From Liolophura sinensis (lineage: Eukaryota > Mollusca > Polyplacophora > Chitonida > Chitonidae), in contig NC_088295.1 in assembly GCF_032854445.1 (NCBI RefSeq), forward strand, positions 2,418,501 to 2,482,500: 64,000 nucleotides of DNA, written 5' to 3'. The translations under genes and the position numbers were made by a program. Of this stretch, positions 24,281 through 36,320 are shown one piece after another; positions within the stretch are counted from its first letter, which is position 1, and the number at the start of each line of letters is the position of its first letter. The notes beneath the pieces were generated by a model. The model had not been told where the DNA came from. It saw only the letters and a list, made by a program, of their open reading frames with translations, and made no database searches.

Positions 24281-27200
24281 TGAGGTTCGTCTAAGATCGC
24301 TTTGGTTCCACCAATATATCTTACATCTGTACAGGAGAAGTTTGTGAGGTTCGTCTAAGATCGCTTTGGTTCCACCAATATATCGTACATCTGTACAGGA
24401 GAAGTTTGTGAGGTTCGTCTAAGATCGCTTTGGTTCCACCAATATATCGTACATCTGTACAGGAGAAGTTTGTGAGGTTCGTCTAAGATCGCTTTGGTTC
24501 CACCAACATATCGTACATCTGTACAGGAGAAGTTTGTGAGGTTCGTCTAAGATCGCTTTGGTTCCACCAATATATCGTACATCTGTACAGGAGAAGTTTG
24601 TGAGGTTCGTCTAAGATCGCTTTGGTTCCACCAATATATCGTACATCTGTACAGGAGAAGTTTGTGAGGTTCGTCTAAGATCGCTTTGGTTCCACCAACA
24701 TATCGTACATCTGTACAGGAGAAGCTTGTGAGGTTCGTCTAAGATCGCTTTGGTTCCACCAATATATCGTACATCTGTACAGGAGAAGTTTGTGAGGTTC
24801 GTCTAAGATCGCTTTGGTTCCACCAACATATCGTACATTTGTACAGGAGAAGTTTGTGAGGTTCGTCTAAGATCGCTTTGGTTCCACCAATATATCTTAC
24901 ATCTGTACAGGAGAAGTTTGTGAGGTTCGTCTAAGATCGCTTTGGTTCCACCAACATATCGTACATTTGTACAGGAGAAGTTTGTGAGGTTCGTCTAAGA
25001 TCGCTTTGGTTCCACCAATATATCGCACATCTGTACAGGAGAAGTTTGTGAGGTTCGTCTAAGATCGCTTTGGTTCCACCAATATATCGTACATCTGTAC
25101 AGGAGAAGTTTGTGAGGTTCGTCTAAGATCGCTTTGGTTCCACCAATATATCGTACATCTGTACAGGAGAAGTTTGTGAGGTTCGTCTAAGATCGCTTTG
25201 GTTCCACCAACATATCGTACATCTGTACAGGAGAAGCTTGTGAGGTTCGTCTAAGATCGCTTTGGTTCCACCAATATATCGTACATCTGTACAGGAGAAG
25301 TTTGTGAGGTTCGTCTAAGATCGCTTTGGTTCCACCAACATATCGTACATTTGTACAGGAGAAGTTTGTGAGGTTCGTCTAAGATCGCTTTGGTTCCACC
25401 AATATATCTTACATCTGTACAGGAGAAGTTTGTGAGGTTCGTCTAAGATCGCTTTGGTTCCACCAACATATCGTACATTTGTACAGGAGAAGTTTGTGAG
25501 GTTCGTCTAAGATCGCTTTGGTTCCACCAATATATCTTACATCTGTACAGGAGAAGTTTGTGAGGTTCGTCTAAGATCGCTTTGGTTCCACCAATATATC
25601 TTACATCTGTACAGGAGAAGTTTGTGAGGTTCGTCTAAGATCGCTTTGGTTCCACCAATATATCGTACATCTGTACAGGAGAAGTTTGTGAGGTTCGTCT
25701 AAGATCGCTTTGGTTCCACCAATATATCGTACATCTGTACAGGAGAAGTTTGTGAGGTTCGTCTAAGATCGCTTTGGTTCCACCAATATATCGTACATCT
25801 GTACAGGAGAAGTTTGTGAGGTTCGTCTAAGATCGCTTTGGTTCCACCAATATATCTTACATCTGTACAGGAGAAGTTTGTGAGGTTCGTCTAAGATCGC
25901 TTTGGTTCCACCAATATATCTTACATCTGTACAGGAGAAGTTTGTGAGGTTCGTCTAAGATCGCTTTGGTTCCACCAATATATCGTACATCTGTACAGGA
26001 GAAGTTTGTGAGGTTCGTCTAAGATCGCTTTGGTTCCACCAATATATCGTACATCTGTACAGGAGAAGTTTGTGAGGTTCGTCTAAGATCGCTTTGGTTC
26101 CACCAATATATCGTACATCTGTACAGGAGAAGTTTGTGAGGTTCGTCTAAGATCGCTTTGGTTCCACCAATATATCTTACATCTGTACAGGAGAAGTTTG
26201 TGAGGTTCGTCTAAGATCGCTTTGGTTCCACCAATATATCTTACATCTGTACAGGAGAAGTTTGTGAGGTTCGTCTAAGATCGCTTTGGTTCCACCAATA
26301 TATCTTACATCTGTACAGGAGAAGTTTGTGAGGTTCGTCTAAGATCGCTTTGGTTCCACCAATATATCTTACATCTGTACAGGAGAAGTTTGTGAGGTTC
26401 GTCTAAGATCGCTTTGGTTCCACCAACATATCGTACATTTGTACAGGAGAAGTTTGTGAGGTTCGTCTAAGATCGCTTTGGTTCCACCAATATATCGTAC
26501 ATCTGTACAGGAGAAGTTTGTGAGGTTCGTCTAAGATCGCTTTGGTTCCACCAATATATCGTACATCTGTACAGGAGAAGTTTGTGAGGTTCGTCTAAGA
26601 TCGCTTTGGTTCCACCAATATATCTTACATCTGTACAGGAGAAGTTTGTGAGGTTCGTCTAAGATCGCTTTGGTTCCACCAACATATCGTACATCTGTAC
26701 AGGAGAAGTTTGTGAGGTTCGTCTAAGATCGCTTTGGTTCCACCAATATATCGCACATCTGTACAGGAGAAGTTTGTGAGGTTCGTCTAAGATCGCTTTG
26801 GTTCCACCAATATATCGTACATCTGTACAGGAGAAGTTTGTGAGGTTCGTCTAAGATCGCTTTGGTTCCACCAATATATCGTACATCTGTACAGGAGAAG
26901 TTTGTGAGGTTCGTCTAAGATCGCTTTGGTTCCACCAATATATCTTACATCTGTACAGGAGAAGTTTGTGAGGTTCGTCTAAGATCGCTTTGGTTCCACC
27001 AACATATCGTACATTTGTACAGGAGAAGTTTGTGAGGTTCGTCTAAGATCGCTTTGGTTCCACCAATATATCGTACATCTGTACAGGAGAAGTTTGTGAG
27101 GTTCGTCTAAGATCGCTTTGGTTCCACCAATATATCGTACATCTGTACAGGAGAAGTTTGTGAGGTTCGTCTAAGATCGCTTTGGTTCCACCAATATATC

Positions 27201-30200
27201 TTACATCTGTACAGGAGAAGTTTGTGAGGTTCGTCTAAGATCGCTTTGGTTCCACCAACATATCGTACATCTGTACAGGAGAAGTTTGTGAGGTTCGTCT
27301 AAGATCGCTTTGGTTCCACCAATATATCGTACATCTGTACAGGAGAAGTTTGTGAGGTTCGTCTAAGATCGCTTTGGTTCCACCAATATATCGTACATCT
27401 GTACAGGAGAAGTTTGTGAGGTTCGTCTAAGATCGCTTTGGTTCCACCAATATATCTTACATCTGTACAGGAGAAGTTTGTGAGGTTCGTCTAAGATCGC
27501 TTTGGTTCCACCAATATATCGTACATCTGTACAGGAGAAGTTTGTGAGGTTCGTCTAAGATCGCTTTGGTTCCACCAATATATCTTACATCTGTACAGGA
27601 GAAGTTTGTGAGGTTCGTCTAAGATCGCTTTGGTTCCACCAACATATCGTACATCTGTACAGGAGAAGTTTGTGAGGTTCGTCTAAGATCGCTTTGGTTC
27701 CACCAATATATCGTACATCTGTACAGGAGAAGTTTGTGAGGTTCGTCTAAGATCGCTTTGGTTCCACCAACATATCGTACATTTGTACAGGAGAAGTTTG
27801 TGAGGTTCGTCTAAGATCGCTTTGGTTCCACCAATATATCTTACATCTGTACAGGAGAAGTTTGTGAGGTTCGTCTAAGATCGCTTTGGTTCCACCAACA
27901 TATCGTACATTTGTACAGGAGAAGTTTGTGAGGTTCGTCTAAGATCGCTTTGGTTCCACCAATATATCGTACATCTGTACAGGAGAAGTTTGTGAGGTTC
28001 GTCTAAGATCGCTTTGGTTCCACCAATATATCTTACATCTGTACAGGAGAAGTTTGTGAGGTTCGTCTAAGATCGCTTTGGTTCCACCAATATATCTTAC
28101 ATCTGTACAGGAGAAGTTTGTGAGGTTCGTCTAAGATCGCTTTGGTTCCACCAATATATCTTACATCTGTACAGGAGAAGTTTGTGAGGTTCGTCTAAGA
28201 TCGCTTTGGTTCCACCAACATATCTTACATCTGTACAGGAGAAGTTTGTGAGGTTCGTCTAAGATCGCTTTGGTTCCACCAATATATCGTACATCTGTAC
28301 AGGAGAAGTTTGTGAGGTTCGTCTAAGATCGCTTTGGTTCCACCAATATATCGTACATCTGTACAGGAGAAGTTTGTGAGGTTCGTCTAAGATCGCTTTG
28401 GTTCCACCAATATATCTTACATCTGTACAGGAGAAGTTTGTGAGGTTCGTCTAAGATCGCTTTGGTTCCACCAACATATCGTACATCTGTACAGGAGAAG
28501 TTTGTGAGGTTCGTCTAAGATCGCTTTGGTTCCACCAATATATCGCACATCTGTACAGGAGAAGTTTGTGAGGTTCGTCTAAGATCGCTTTGGTTCCACC
28601 AATATATCGTACATCTGTACAGGAGAAGTTTGTGAGGTTCGTCTAAGATCGCTTTGGTTCCACCAATATATCGTACATCTGTACAGGAGAAGTTTGTGAG
28701 GTTCGTCTAAGATCGCTTTGGTTCCACCAATATATCTTACATCTGTACAGGAGAAGTTTGTGAGGTTCGTCTAAGATCGCTTTGGTTCACCAACATATCG
28801 TACATTTGTACAGGAGAAGTTTGTGAGGTTCGTCTAAGATCGCTTTGGTTCCACCAATATATCGTACATTCTGTACAGGAGAAGTTTGTGAGGGTTCGTC
28901 TAAGATCGCTTTGGTTCCACCAATATATCGTACATCTGTACAGGAGAAGTTTGTGAGGTTCGTCTAAGATCGCTTTGGTTCCACCAATATATCTTACATC
29001 TGTACAGGAGAAGTTTGTGAGGTTCGTCTAAGATCGCTTTGGTTCCACCAACATATCGTACATCTGTACAGGAGAAGTTTGTGAGGTTCGTCTAAGATCG
29101 CTTTGGTTCCACCAATATATCGTACATCTGTACAGGAGAAGTATGTGAGGTTCGTCTAAGATCGCTTTGGTTCCACCAATATTCGTACATCATGTACAGG
29201 AGAAGTTTGTGAGGTTCGTCTAAGATCGCTTTGGTTCCACCAATATATCTTACAATCTGTACAGGAGAAGTTTGTGAGGTTCGTCTAAGATCGCTTTGGT
29301 TCCACCAATATATCGTACATCTGTACAGGAGAAGTTTGTGAGGTTCGTCTAAGATCGCTTTGGTTCCAACCAATATATCTTCATCTGGTACAGGAGAAGT
29401 TTGTGAGGTTCGTCTAAGATCGCTTTGGTTCCACCAATATATCGTACATCTGTACAGGAGAAGTTTGTGAGGTTCGTCTAAGATCGCTTGGTTCCACCAA
29501 TATATCTTACATCTGTACAGGAGAAGTTTTGTGAGGTTCGTCTAAGATCGCTTTGGTTCCACCAACATATCGTACATTGTACAGGAGAAGTTTGTGAGGT
29601 TCGTCTAAGATCGCTTTGGTTCCACCAATATATCGTACATCTGTACAGGAGAAGTTTGTGAGGTTCGTCTAAGATCGCTTTGGTTCCACCAACATATCGT
29701 ACATTTGTACAGGAGAAGTTTGTGAGGTTCGTCTAAGATCGCTTTGGTTCCACCATATATCGTACATCTGTACAGGAGAAGTTTGTGAGGTTCGTCTAAG
29801 ATCGCTTTGGTTCCACCAATATATCTTACATCTGTACAGGAGAAGTTTGTGAGGTTCGTCTAAGATCGCTTTGGTTCCACCAATATATCTTACATCTGTA
29901 CAGGAGAAGTTTGTGAGGTTCGTCTAAGATCGCTTTGGTTCCACCAATATATCTTACATCTGTACAGGAGAAGTTTGTGAGGTTCGTCTAAGATCGCTTT
30001 GGTTCCACCAATATATCTTACATCTGTACAGGAGAAGTTTGTGAGGTTCGTCTAAGATCGCTTTGGTTCCACCAATATATCGTACATCTGTACAGGAGAA
30101 GTTTGTGAGGTTCGTCTAAGATCGCTTTGGTTCCACCAATATATCTTACATCTGTACAGGAGAAGTTTGTGAGGTTCGTCTAAGATCGCTTTGGTTCCAC

Positions 30201-30424
30201 CAATATATCGTACATTTGTACAGGAGAAGTTTGTGAGGTTCGTCTAAGATCGCTTTGGTTCCACCAATATATCGTACATCTGTACCAGGGAAGCTTGTGA
30301 GATTCGTCTAAGATCACTTTAATTCCACTAACAGACTGTACATCTGTACCGGGGAAGCTTGTGAGATTCGTCTAAGATCACACTGAATCCATCAATATAC
30401 CGTACATTTGTACTGGGAAGCTTG
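24281..30424. repeat. 64-bp minisatellite, about 96 copies, with higher-order order
   Basis: Each unit reads TGAGGTTCGTCTAAGATCGC, TTTGGTTCCACCAATATATC, then GTACATCTGTACAGGAGAAG, TTTG. The first 70 units (to 28,760) keep exactly 64 bp. Diagnostic variants at three sites (AAT/AAC, CG/CT, ATC/ATT) run in repeated orders of 4, 5 and 8 units. A block of units near 28.8-29.76 kb has many single-base indels. The last two or three units (30,298-30,424) are strongly diverged. Each unit has the inverted repeat GTACA-TC-TGTAC. It is not a CRISPR: there are no unique spacers. Confidence 0.97.
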
Positions 30425-30885
30425 TCAATCACCTGGGAAAAGGTTGGGGATTTTTCTCAGGGCACTCAACATACATTGAAGAAAGATTTAAGGTTTACAG
30501 ACATAAAGTGAAACTATAAGGAAGTGAAATAATATTTTTTTACCGCTATTTTACTTTTGTCTGTTGTTATTACCCTGAAAAGTACCATGCTATTTCACTG
30601 CGGCATATAGTAAGTACCATAGCAATTACTGACCATACTGACCATACTCGCACCTTGGGCTGTGGAATGTGGAAGGCATGTAGTCAGCATGGGAATCAGC
30701 CGTAATTACCATGCTAGTGTATGTAGTAATCACCACATTTTTGTGGTATTTACCACAAATTACCACGGTAAATATCACAAATTACATGATTACATGATAT
30801 TTGCCGATACAGAAATATAGAAATGGCGGATATTTGCTCCTTGTCGTATAATGACTCCAGTGGGTTCCACATGACGCATACATCC
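30425..30885. other. Spacer between two arrays
   Basis: AT-rich with the inverted-repeat cluster at 30,728-30,790. TTTTTCTCAGGGCACTC near 30,451 resembles a string in the SINE-like fragment at 57.47 kb. Confidence 0.45.
30728..30790. other. Cluster of small inverted repeats
   Basis: CCACATTTTTGTGG and GTGGTATTTACCAC overlap, followed by a TTACCACGGTAA palindrome. It may be the tip of a MITE or simple hairpin DNA. Ends undefined. Confidence 0.35.
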
Positions 30886-31495
30886 CTGTGATACAAAGAT
30901 TTCATTAGATACAGATATCCTGCTCACAATATCATGTGATACACAAACATTGCATCAGATACAGACATCCCTGCTCACAATATCATGTGATACACAAACA
31001 TTGCATCAGATACAGACATCCCTGCTCAAAATATCATGTGATACACAAACATTGCATCAGATACAGACATTCCTACTTACAATATCATGTAATACAGACA
31101 TTCCATTGGATACAGACATTCCTGCTCACAATATTTTGTGATGCAAACATTCCATTGGATACAGACATACCTGCTCCCAGTATCCTGCGAAACAAAGCTT
31201 TCAGTAGATACAGGACACTCCTGCCCACATATCCTGTGATACAGACATTTCATTAGATACAGACATACCTGCTCACAGTTTCCAGCGATACAGACATCCC
31301 TGGCTACAGTATCCTGTGATACAAACATTGCATTAGATACAGACATACCTGTTCACTGTATCTTGTGGTACATCTCTGCTCACCACACCCTATAATACAA
31401 AGATCTGTGCTGCCTGTATCTTGTGATACAGACATTCCTTCTCATCGTATCTGTGTAACAGACATCCCTGCTCACTGTATCATGTGATACAAACA
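30886..31495. repeat. About 51-bp minisatellite, about 12 copies
   Basis: Units with TGATACACAAACATTGCATC, AGATACAGACATCCCTGCTC and ACAATATC. Divergence grows to the right, where units also shorten. Confidence 0.88.
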
Positions 31496-32515
31496 TCCTT
31501 ACTCACTCCACAGGCCACTACAAGGCTGTCAGCCATAAAGGCAGTCTTGTGACAAAGGGAATAACCTTAAAATAGACCGAGGAGATATGCCCCTTTCATT
31601 ACGCTCTCCTCTGACGGCGTCGTAATAAGCGAGTTCCTCAGATTATCGGGCTTAGTCTCCCTCACCTATTGGTAAACTACGCTCACACACGACCCGATTT
31701 CCGGAGAGGCTGGCCACGATATCAGTCGTCATCTGGACTAGCCTCTCCACACAGACAATTGTTTTATAATGAAGATGGATTAGTCTTGTGACTGTCGCCC
31801 AGTCAGTATTGCCCCTGGAACACTTAGAGTTATACAAATATTTTAAGCCATTACGGGATCAGACTGAACCATAGTTGCCTATTATTCTACGTCGAGTTAA
31901 AACAGAAAACAGGTGAAGCTGCCGGTCAGTGACAATGTTTTCTGCACCAGACACTTTGTAACCTTAGCAATGGCCGAGATACTATGGCGGACTGAAGATG
32001 GAATGACCACATACCAGAAGCTTGTCATGACTAACGCACGTCAGTCGTAGAACAGTCTGGATCTTCGTGTTAAAACAATGTGTGTAATGCGCTGAGAACT
32101 CTGATAAATGACTACCAGGCGGCGGACTTATGGAGCAATAATTATATCTGAGAGAAAGGGATATCAATAGCTGGTGAACATAAGCATATGGCCTCGAAGT
32201 AACGTATTTTTTGTACGAGGAATTATTACGATTTTTATCAGGCTTAATTTATGCTGGTTTGCTGAAAAGAAGTAAAAAACTATTCAAATGAAATTTAAAC
32301 TTAGCAAAAACCACGAATTATAAAACTGAGTTCAACATTAATAGTTATCAGAATCACAGGAACTCCGTCATAGGTCACGTGGTACAGTTTTTTGTTGCCA
32401 GGGATACCGGTCAGAGTTATTATTTTTAAAGGAGATTCTCTGTTTTCTGTGTCTTTGTAATTCCCGTTTTGTCTGTCACATGACACAGTTAATACCGGAA
32501 TTGCTTGCTGTCCAT
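31496..32515. other. No gene recognised
   Basis: Single-copy sequence; three minus-strand frames of 60-76 codons show no domain. Confidence 0.45.
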
Positions 32516-33370
32516 CGATGGAACGCTTCACGTAGACAAAGCGATATCTGTGAGATTTGTTTCTGGGTGCGGTTATACTTATAGGAAAGCTGTTGTCTAT
32601 CAGATGGTACGCTTCACGTAGGACACGAGGATATCTGAAATATTTTTTGGGTGCGAGTATTGGTATGGGAAAGCTGTTGTCTATCAGATGGTACAGTTCA
32701 CGTAGACGCGGGGATATCAGTGATGTTTTTTCTGCGTGCGGGTATGGATATAGGAAAGCTGTTGTCTATCAGATGGTACAGTTCACGTAGACGCGGGGAT
32801 ATCAGTGATGTTTTTTCTGGGTGCGGGTATGGATATAGGAAAGCTGGTGTCTATCAGATGGTACAGTTCACGTAGATGCGGGGATATCAGTGATGTTTTT
32901 TTCTGGGTGCGGGTATGGATATAGGAAAGCTGTTGTCTATCAGATGGTACAGTTCACGTAGACGCGGGGATATCAGTGATGTTTTTTCTGGGTGCGGGTA
33001 TGATTACAGGAAAGCTGTTGTCTATCAGATGGTACAGTTCACGTAGACGCGGGGATATCAATGATGTTTTTTCTGGGTGCGGGTATGGATATAGGAAAGC
33101 TGTTGTCTATCAGATGGTACAGTTCACGTAGACGCGGGTATATCAGTGATGTTTTTTCTGGGTGCGGGTATGGATATAGGAAAGCTGTTGTCTATCAGAT
33201 GGTACAGTTCACGTAGACGCGGGGATATCAGTGATGTTTTTTCTGCGTGCGGGTATGATTACAGGGAAGCTGTTGTCTATCAGATGGTACACTTCACGTA
33301 GTCACAGGGATATCTGTGTCATACTTTTCTCTGGTTACCGGCACGGTTATAGGAAAGCCGTTGCCTATTA
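32516..33370. repeat. 85-bp minisatellite, about 10 copies
   Basis: CAGATGGTAC recurs at about 85-bp steps (32,601, 32,685, 32,770, 32,855, 32,941 and on). The unit includes TTCACGTAGACGCGGGGATA, TCAGTGATGTTTTTTCTGGG and TATAGGAAAGCTGTTGTCTA. The outer copies at both ends are the most diverged. Confidence 0.93.
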
Positions 33371-33464
33371 TTTTCAAATGTCTTGTTTTGTAATATTAAT
33401 AGTTTTCGCACAAGTTTCTATCCCTGGTAGTGATTTGCCTTCAATATTTCTGGGTCGTTTCTTT

Positions 33465-33705
33465 ATTTATTTGAATGGTGTTTTACGCCGTTCACAAGAA
33501 TATTTGACTTATACGACAGCATTATGGGGAAAGGAAACCGGGTAGATCCTTGGGGATACCCACTATCATCTGTAGTCTGCTGACAGACCTTCCCACTTAC
33601 GGCCGGAGAGGAAGCCAGCATGAGCTTGACTTGAACTCACAGGGACCGCATTGGTGAGAGGCTCCTGGGCCTGGGCGTGCTAATCCTGTCGGCCACGGAG
33701 GCTCC
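33465..33705 (-). mobile_element. tRNA-derived SINE, near full length
   Basis: Same family as the copy at 41.0 kb, in the opposite direction: tail at the left (TTTATTTATTTGAATGG), head at the right. It is flanked by a 9-bp direct repeat CGTTTCTTT (33,456-33,464 and 33,706-33,714), a likely target-site duplication. An internal deletion shortens the CGGCGGCCAGCATTATGG region seen in other copies. Confidence 0.8.
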
Positions 33706-33714
33706 CGTTTCTTT

Positions 33715-35500
33715 TAAAATACTGAGCAATTTCTATCCGCCCAAGAAAAACCTGCACTGACAAATTTTTATGAAAAATAAAAGTGTTTTATATCATCTTT
33801 GTATACTCTATTAAGGTTCATCGTTCTGCACATTACAATTACGGACACGTACATTTTCAAAGAAATTCTTCCTGGCCATGATTTCTATTGTGTTACTGTG
33901 AAGATTTAACCGGGCACCAGCTTTCTTTTATTTAACCGTGCTGGCACTTGATCGCCCGAAGGGCATTATTACGAAAATGTTCGGCTAACGAGGCCCAGGT
34001 GTGCAGACGTTTTACCGTGCAAGACAACAGGGGATTTGTGTTATTTGTTTATCAGGCATCTTTAGAAGTGTCAGTGAACAATGATCTAATCATATCGATT
34101 TATAAGACGCCATTATTCTTATTTCTGAGGCGGAATAATTGTAGAGTATAATGAATCAACAGCAGCCTGAACATGGTACAAAGCAAAATAGGTTTCGGTG
34201 AATAAGGACTTCATACAAAAGCAATGGGGGAATGATTTTGTCAGGCGTGGAACATTTCGCTTCTGGTGCACAGCTTTTGTCTCTTTCCAATTTACATTAG
34301 GACACTGTTCAATCTATATATTTCTCTAGTGTACTTTGTGTTTTACTGTCAGCTAAGCCACATATTGAAATGCTTCGCGGCTGTTCCGGCTATATAAGAG
34401 CAAGAAACATTACAATTTCATGACCTTAGGCCGTAGGGTGTGTTTTACCTTTACTGGTGTGCTCTTCATTCGTCACAGCGGGTCTGATGTCTTTTGCTTT
34501 ACCAAGAAGACTTGCTGATTGACAACTCACCAAGGCAAATCAGACTTCCACTTTGGTTAATGTAGTGGCCTGTTGTAAGATCGCTTAGTGAGCATTCTGC
34601 GGTGCTGTAGATGCTGGAAAGTGGTGATAACTGAGCGAAGCGAGTGGCTTATTGTGTTCTCGCTTCACGGATATTGGTTTGCGCACAAGCCAGTGTCACA
34701 GCGTCAGTAGACGCAAAAGAGTCTGACAGTTCCATAGAATATAGTATTAGGCATGTTGTTGTATGCTGAATAACCACACGATTAACTGAAAACGGCAAGT
34801 GTGAGAGAAAAATCAGGATATCACGGTAGCTACTGCACCTCGTCACCGCGCGACGTCATTGTACCCACGTCATCGCACATCACCGACAAACAGTCTGCAG
34901 CATGCTTATGTCTATTCATTATTCCGTTATATGTCTGGCCATGTCAAATCAAAGGACAAAACAGAACGCACATATATTAGTGATAATTAAGATTCGTTCC
35001 CTCGCTAAGATACCGTTGATATGTGTTTACGAAGTTGCCCTGGAGGTTTGTACGTGGTTCAGAGCTATGTGATCGCTTCTGCACAGAGCCTATAGAGGGA
35101 ACCCGGCGGCAGCATTTGAAGGCTTGGTGGTGGGGACGGTTGTGTGAGGGTGGTTGGGGAGGGGGGCTGTGGGGGACTATGATAAGGTATCAGGTGAAGT
35201 TCCAGATAGAGTATGAGAATGTAGATTACATGAAATGATATCTAGGCCATTTTTGAAAACTAATACTGGATAGCAGTTATTTCTAACTTCTGAAGATAAC
35301 TTCTTTTGCTTTATTTCTTTCTGATTACCGGTATGTAATTTTTGTTAAAAAGTAAAACTATACGACTTAATCCATTAAGTACTTGTCAGTGAAATGTGTG
35401 TAGCTAATACACGCTGATTCAAACTGATAAAAGCACAGGGCCTTTGATAATCTTCATTTGAATCAGTATATCAGTTTTTATTTATGGAGACGTAAAATGG
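33715..35500. other. No gene recognised
   Basis: Single-copy sequence with one G-rich tract. This is the 3' side of the minus-strand coding remnant at 35.5 kb. Confidence 0.45.
35136..35178 (+). other. G-rich tract
   Basis: Runs of four to six G separated by one to six bases (TTGGGGAGGGGGGCTGTGGG and neighbours). G4-prone; no gene adjacent. Confidence 0.5.
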
Positions 35501-36199
35501 TTAGCTACTGACATCAAGTCGATAACATGGGTGATTTGTGGACCACCAGCTAGTATTGTCACCTTGCCAAAGCAACTCTTGATCATTGTCTTCAGGCGAC
35601 GAATTGTGGGAAGGGATGGGAAGGTTCTCCAACGGCATCGGCAGCTGGGCTGACCAAAGTTTCAACCTCAGATCTTTGCGGAGGGGACCGAAGCTGTTGA
35701 TGACAAGTATGTAATCGTTTAGGTCTCTGAAACAAAGGTGAAAAGCTGAGCTTCTCTAAGTAAACCGAGTTGTGCTTCAAGGACATGAGCCTGGTCATCA
35801 TCGTCATAATTTTCCTGTAGAAACAATATGTGCTGCAAAACAGTCTTTGCCTTTCGGACATTCAAAAGACGTCGAATCCATTTGCTTATATGCTTTGGAC
35901 CCCGAACGCCTTCCAAGATCGCATTAATCTTCAGGCCAAGAGCTTCATAAAGTATGTGCTTGTAGTGTTCTTCAGATGTTTACTGCAAATCGTGCTTCTT
36001 CAGCTCCGTCTCCCAATCTGTTTGGTATATGTCTTTTCCCGGAAGAAAAGCTTGACTAACTTCATACTTTAACTTTCTCCTAACAACAGTGTAAAGGTGG
36101 TCGCTAGTTTTCATAGTTCCTCGTGCCTTACAGAATCCTAAACATAAGTTCTACATTGTCTTTTCCATCAACTGCAGATAGTTGCACGATCTGCAAAGT
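35501..36199 (-). pseudogene. Unrecognised protein-coding remnant (or intron-bearing gene fragment)
   Basis: Reading the minus strand gives about 230 codons of convincingly protein-like sequence in pieces. Segment 1 runs from about 36,199 to 36,140. A one-base frame change leads into segment 2 (to 35,983), which contains MKTSDHLYTVVRRKLKYE. An in-frame TAA follows at 35,980-35,982. Segment 3 is open to 35,722 and contains LEGVRGPKHISKWIRRLL and an acidic DDDD run. A one-base shift near 35,724 leads into segment 4, 74 codons with INSFGPLRKDLRL and ELLWQGDNTSWW, ending at TAA 35,501-35,503. I do not recognise the family, and no signal peptide or membrane segment is visible. The 5' side meets a SINE fragment, so the start is lost. 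An alternative reading is two exons (36,137-35,984 and 35,726-35,501) joined across a 257-nt intron with donor GTAAAC and acceptor TTTGTTTCAG. That splice keeps the frame but removes segment 3. Confidence 0.6.
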
Positions 36200-36204
36200 T
36201 TAGG

Positions 36205-36320
36205 TTTACCCTGGGCTCTGCCTGGTTTCCTCCCACCATAATGCTGATTGCCTTCGTACAAGTGAAATATTCTGGAGTACGGCGTATAACAGCAATCAGA
36301 TAGATCAATAAATAATTTTA
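36205..36320 (+). mobile_element. 5'-truncated SINE beside the 36-kb pseudogene
   Basis: Contains TTTCCTCCCACCATAATGCT, a GTGAAATATTCTGGAGTACG stretch and an AATCAGATAGATCAATAAAT tail. The head is absent. It abuts the 5' end of the coding remnant at 35.5-36.2 kb and may have broken it. Confidence 0.7.

Noticed and set aside
29092-29373. 93-codon minus frame within the 64-bp array
   Set aside because: It exists only because local indels shift the repeat past its stops; probably sequence error.
24281-30424. CRISPR array
   Set aside because: The whole 64-bp unit repeats with no unique spacers, in a eukaryotic context without cas genes.
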